This document shows, in pieces, positions 6,904 to 9,158 of a stretch of 9,158 bases of DNA. Every line of letters starts with the position of its first letter. The stretch's first letter is position 1. The stretch comes from an uncultured Propioniciclava sp. (GTDB lineage: Bacteria; Actinomycetota; Actinomycetes; Propionibacteriales; Propionibacteriaceae). The position numbers and the translations under genes are program-made. Below the pieces are notes generated by a model. It was not told where the DNA came from and ran no database searches. It saw only the letters and a list, made by a program, of their open reading frames with translations. The DNA is taken from NCBI GenBank assembly GCA_937872005.1, contig CALMPQ010000445.1, positions 1 to 9,158 on the forward strand, given 5' to 3'.

Positions 6904-8291
6904 TCGGCGCGGACGGCGTCCGACACCCGGTCAGCGCGGAGGTGGAGGAGTTCCTCGCCGGTCTGGATGACCTGTCGCTGCGCGAGCTCGTGCTGGTGTT
7001 GGCGTCCTACAGTCCCGAGGCCATGCGCGCGCTGCAGCTGCTGGCCACCCCCGACAACACCCACGTCGAAACGGAGCTCGTAAGGATGGTCGACGCCGCC
7101 ATCTCGGGCGTCGACCTCGATTATCGCGATCCCTTCTCCTATGACGAGGACGTTGATGACGGCATCGCAGCCGTGGACGAGGTCCTCGACGCGTTGGATC
7201 GCCACCTCGACCAGGGCGCACACCCCATTGTCGGACAGGTGCTGGAGCACCTCCTCACCCGGATCGGCGACCTGGGTCAGTCAAGCGACAACGCTGACGC
7301 ACTCGTGGGTGTCGCCGAGCGCGCCTGCGAACTGTATGCCCGCGCAGTGGAGGGACACCCCGACCCCACCGCGCTGGCCCGCTGGATACTCGGGTTCCGG
7401 ATGGAGTACGGCTGGCCGTACTTGACTCTGGCTACCGTCGCCCACGCCCTGGACGACCCGGCCTGGGTGGCCTACCGCGACAGGGTCGCCGCACTCGCTG
7501 GTAACGCGCCGGCGGGTGACCCGTACCGCGATGAGGTGGCGGCCATGCTGCTGGAACTGGCCGACCACGATGGGGACACCGACGCCGCTGTCACCCTGCT
7601 GTCGTGTGGACCCACCCCCTATTACGGGGAGATCGTGGGCCGGCTCCAGGCCGCCGGACAGACGGCGTTGGCCCTGCACTGGCTCGACCGTGCCGTCGCA
7701 GCCCACGCCGTCGGCCACCCATGGCAGGCCTTGCACACCACGGTTTCCGCGCCGGTCGCGACCCGCGCCTACCTGGACGCGGGGCGTCCCGACGCAGCCC
7801 TCGCGGTGGCCCGAGACCTGTTCGCCGGCGACCTCAGCGAGACCGCCTACCAACTGTTGTGCGCGGTCGCCGACGAGTCAGGCGACCTGGCCCAGCAGCG
7901 AGCGTGGGCCATCGAGGAGGCCACCAGCCGGGCGGACGCCGGGGGCCACCACCTGATCTGGCTCCACCTGAGCGACGGGAACCTCACCGACGCCTGGGCA
8001 GCAGCGGAAGCCCACGGCGCCGGTCAGGCCTGGCGCGAGCTCGTGGACGCCTCCGAGGACGACTACCCTCTCCGCGCCGCACGGTTGTGCCTGGCCCAAG
8101 CAGAGGCGCAACTCACCACTCCGAACTCGAAGCAGTACCCGTCCATCGTCGCGCTGCTGGTGCGGGCCCGCTCCCTGTACGACAAGGCCGGGCACAACGA
8201 GGAAGCAGTCAGCCACCTCATCAGGCTGCGCGAGACCTACCGGCGCCGACCTGCCCTCATGGCAGAACTCAACCGCGCCCACCTGCCCTGA
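6882..8291 (+). CDS. Helical-repeat protein resembling the C-terminal region of SWIM zinc-finger proteins
   Basis: This is a 469-residue soluble, alpha-helical, TPR-like protein with no signal peptide or membrane segment. Two stretches resemble the region that follows the zinc finger in actinobacterial SWIM-family proteins. One is EFLAGLDDLSLRELVLVLAS near residues 23-42. The other is an acidic DYRDPFSYDED segment leading into AVDEVLDALDRHLDQG (about 80-115). The rest is Ala-rich helix pairs (WLDRAVAAHAVG, YLDAGRPDAALAVARDLF, ARSLYDKAGHNEEAV). Only four scattered cysteines are present, and no CxC...CxH motif, so the zinc finger itself is absent. The role is unknown; protein-protein scaffolding is likely for this fold. 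ATG 6882 is chosen because conserved-looking sequence begins soon after it. An in-frame GTG at 6756 has no ribosome binding site and adds a low-complexity 42-residue stretch. There is no clear Shine-Dalgarno at 6882 itself. Confidence 0.7.
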   Translation: MVAVRTVIGADGVRHPVSAEVEEFLAGLDDLSLRELVLVLASYSPEAMRALQLLATPDNTHVETELVRMVDAAISGVDLDYRDPFSYDEDVDDGIAAVDEVLDALDRHLDQGAHPIVGQVLEHLLTRIGDLGQSSDNADALVGVAERACELYARAVEGHPDPTALARWILGFRMEYGWPYLTLATVAHALDDPAWVAYRDRVAALAGNAPAGDPYRDEVAAMLLELADHDGDTDAAVTLLSCGPTPYYGEIVGRLQAAGQTALALHWLDRAVAAHAVGHPWQALHTTVSAPVATRAYLDAGRPDAALAVARDLFAGDLSETAYQLLCAVADESGDLAQQRAWAIEEATSRADAGGHHLIWLHLSDGNLTDAWAAAEAHGAGQAWRELVDASEDDYPLRAARLCLAQAEAQLTTPNSKQYPSIVALLVRARSLYDKAGHNEEAVSHLIRLRETYRRRPALMAELNRAHLP

Positions 8292-8337
8292 TGACCCCCC
8301 GCGCCACACCCACCAGGCTGTATTCCCGCACCAGGAT

Positions 8338-8367
8338 CCGCGGCGTGTGTGACTCTCCCACGCGCGG
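8338..8367. terminator. GC-rich hairpin between convergent genes
   Basis: CCGCGGCGTG (8338-8347) pairs with CACGCGCGG (8359-8367) in a nine-pair stem with one bulged G and an 11-base loop. It lies 46 bases after the helical-repeat stop and 44 bases after the NYN stop on the other strand. That position suits a bidirectional terminator for two convergent genes. There is no T-tract on either side, as is common for actinobacterial terminators, so the call is tentative. Confidence 0.4.
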
Positions 8368-8380
8368 CGCGGCGCGGCGC
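8366..8380. repeat. Short GGCGC tandem repeat
   Basis: Three perfect head-to-tail copies of GGCGC directly follow the convergent-gene hairpin, with a near-copy before them. This is a low-complexity microrepeat in non-coding DNA that may be prone to slippage. No function is visible. Confidence 0.6.
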
Positions 8381-8411
8381 TGCGGATGCGAGTGGTCGCT
8401 GTCGTGCTCCG

Positions 8412-8789
8412 CTATCGCCGGCGGGCCACCTCGGCCCGGAGCGCGCGCGGCCCGAGAGTCGTCACGCCGAGGGGATCGAGCCGTGACAACAGGCCACGGT
8501 CGGCCGATGCCACCGTGACTGCGTCGCCGCTTGCCGTGTGGTCGCGGCACTGTGCGACGACTTCGTCGTCCCCCACACCTGGCGCGTGCACGGTGGTGAC
8601 ACCCGCAACCTCGCCCGCCGGCACGCCAGCTCCAGCGCTCCCCTCAAGCACCAGGACGACCCAGTCGAACGACAGGTCCGCGTTCTGGAGCCCAGCATGG
8701 AGCCTCGCAGCCGCCCCCGCCCGGTCACGCCACCAACCGTCGGGGACAGAACCAACGACATTCGCCCCGTCAACCACCAAGACCTTCAC
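8412..8789 (-). CDS. NYN/PIN-fold domain protein, putative ribonuclease
   Basis: This 125-residue single-domain protein looks like a NYN (YacP-like, PIN-fold) putative metal-dependent ribonuclease. It begins VKVLVVDGANVVGS, where D7 and N10 match the first acidic/polar motif of the fold. A central strand VVLVLEG (44-50), an acidic pair in GVGDDEVVAQC (D74, D75) and a VASADRGL motif (D97) follow. These spaced acidic residues are the expected metal site. The GTG start at 8789 is chosen because the conserved first strand begins there and a Shine-Dalgarno-like GGAAGGA lies about seven bases upstream. The open frame continues to 9077, but that extension would overlap the divergent gene and shows no domain. 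The substrate is unknown. It is convergent with the helical-repeat gene and divergent from the DoxX-like gene. Confidence 0.82.
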   Translation of the reverse strand: MKVLVVDGANVVGSVPDGWWRDRAGAAARLHAGLQNADLSFDWVVLVLEGSAGAGVPAGEVAGVTTVHAPGVGDDEVVAQCRDHTASGDAVTVASADRGLLSRLDPLGVTTLGPRALRAEVARRR

Positions 8790-8803
8790 CGGACGATCCT
8801 TCC

Positions 8804-8838
8804 ACCTGATCCTCCACACCAGGAGCGGCTGATCAGGT
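8804..8838. promoter_or_regulatory. Bulged inverted repeat in the leader of the NYN gene
   Basis: ACCTGATC (8804-8811) is an exact inverted match to GATCAGGT (8831-8838). Inside it CTCC (8812-8815) pairs with GGAG (8822-8825), leaving a six-base loop and a five-base bulge. Its near edge lies 14 bases upstream of the NYN GTG and abuts the Shine-Dalgarno, so it could be a leader hairpin limiting translation or an operator in the divergent control region. Confidence 0.4.
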
Positions 8839-8951
8839 CGTTGGCCGTCACCGTGAGATCCCGCTGATCTGGCGCCTCCGAGGTCCCACAGACGGTACGT
8901 CAGGGCCCCGCCAGGCGAGTGCGGATCCATGCCGAAAGTGCCAACCACCGC

Positions 8952-8957
8952 GATACT
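8952..8957 (+). promoter_or_regulatory. Possible -10 box giving a leaderless DoxX-like transcript
   Basis: GATACT matches four of six positions of the -10 consensus and ends seven bases before the ATG at 8964. This is the spacing at which the A of the ATG would be the transcription start. The gene has no usable Shine-Dalgarno, only GGGG touching the ATG. Leaderless transcripts are common in actinomycetes. No convincing -35 is visible. Confidence 0.4.
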
Positions 8958-8963
8958 TCGGGG

Positions 8964-9158
8964 ATGGACTCCAAGTCGCCGCGCTCGGCCGAATCGCTCC
9001 AAGGCCGGTCCTCCCCGCTCAGGACCGGGGGTCGCTTTCTGCTCGGCGGGTTCTTGGCGACTGCCGGGATCGGTCACCTCACCAGCCTGCGGCAGGAGTT
9101 CCAGGCTCAGGTGCCGCCGTGGATCCCGCTGGACCCCGACTTCGTCGTCGTTGCCTCT
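8964..9158 (+). CDS. DoxX-like integral membrane protein (3' truncated by the window)
   Basis: Sixty-five codons are visible and the frame is still open at the last base. After a polar, Ser-rich N-terminus of about 23 residues comes RFLLGGFLATAGIGHLTSLR, the first membrane helix of DoxX-type proteins with its AGIGHL motif. QEFQAQVPPWIPLDPDFVVV follows, which I recognise from small actinobacterial DoxX-family membrane proteins of about 120-150 residues. DoxX relatives are four-helix membrane proteins, mostly of unknown role and sometimes linked to oxidative stress. The ATG at 8964 is the only sensible start in the frame. It is divergent from the NYN gene with 174 bases between them. Confidence 0.8.
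   Translation, partial: MDSKSPRSAESLQGRSSPLRTGGRFLLGGFLATAGIGHLTSLRQEFQAQVPPWIPLDPDFVVVAS

Noticed and set aside
7604..8518. A 304-residue plus-strand frame overlapping the helical-repeat gene
   Set aside because: It is Arg/Pro-rich low-complexity sequence typical of an alternative frame in GC-rich DNA. The overlapping frame has recognisable helical-repeat sequence.
8790..9077. N-terminal extension of the NYN protein
   Set aside because: The extra 96 residues show no domain, overlap the divergent DoxX-like gene, and the NYN fold begins exactly at the GTG at 8789 behind a good Shine-Dalgarno.
1..9158. CRISPR array, tRNA, rRNA, insertion sequence or attachment site
   Set aside because: I looked for spaced direct repeats, cloverleaf-like sequence, transposase motifs and long terminal inverted repeats and saw none.

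Overview
The window is clearly high-GC DNA. GC-rich third codon positions, frequent GTG starts, ATGA/TAATG stop-start overlaps and the gene families all point to an actinomycete (Actinomycetota). The genus cannot be fixed from the sequence alone.

Bases 1-6505, all on the + strand, look like the distal part of a Tad/Flp-type (type IVc) pilus or secretion operon. In order they are: a 5'-truncated TadB-like inner-membrane platform protein, a TadC-like platform protein, a 62-residue Flp-like pilin, two TadE-like minor pilins, a TadG-like protein, and a 1083-residue membrane protein carrying two extracytoplasmic LysM domains and a cytoplasmic SARP/BTAD-type regulator domain. Genes overlap or lie within about 40 bases of each other. 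Four consecutive small proteins share a DERGS prepilin-type cleavage motif just before a hydrophobic helix. The TadA ATPase and TadZ/CpaE partners would be expected upstream, outside the window.

Bases 6506-6881 hold no convincing complete gene. They hold a weak promoter candidate and a small upstream ORF with a strong Shine-Dalgarno. The end of that ORF contains a perfect 18-bp palindrome directly abutting the ATG of the next gene. That gene (6882-8291) encodes a helical-repeat protein resembling the region C-terminal to the zinc finger in actinobacterial SWIM-domain proteins, but it has no SWIM motif.

Bases 8292-9158 contain a GC-rich hairpin between convergent genes, a minus-strand NYN/PIN-fold putative ribonuclease (8412-8789), and a divergent, 3'-truncated DoxX-like membrane protein (8964 to the window end). 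The DoxX-like gene may be leaderless. The divergent intergenic region has a bulged inverted repeat beside the NYN ribosome binding site.

The most interesting items are the LysM-membrane-BTAD protein at the end of the pilus operon, which could couple cell-wall or pilus state to transcription, and the uORF/palindrome arrangement at 6838-6903.
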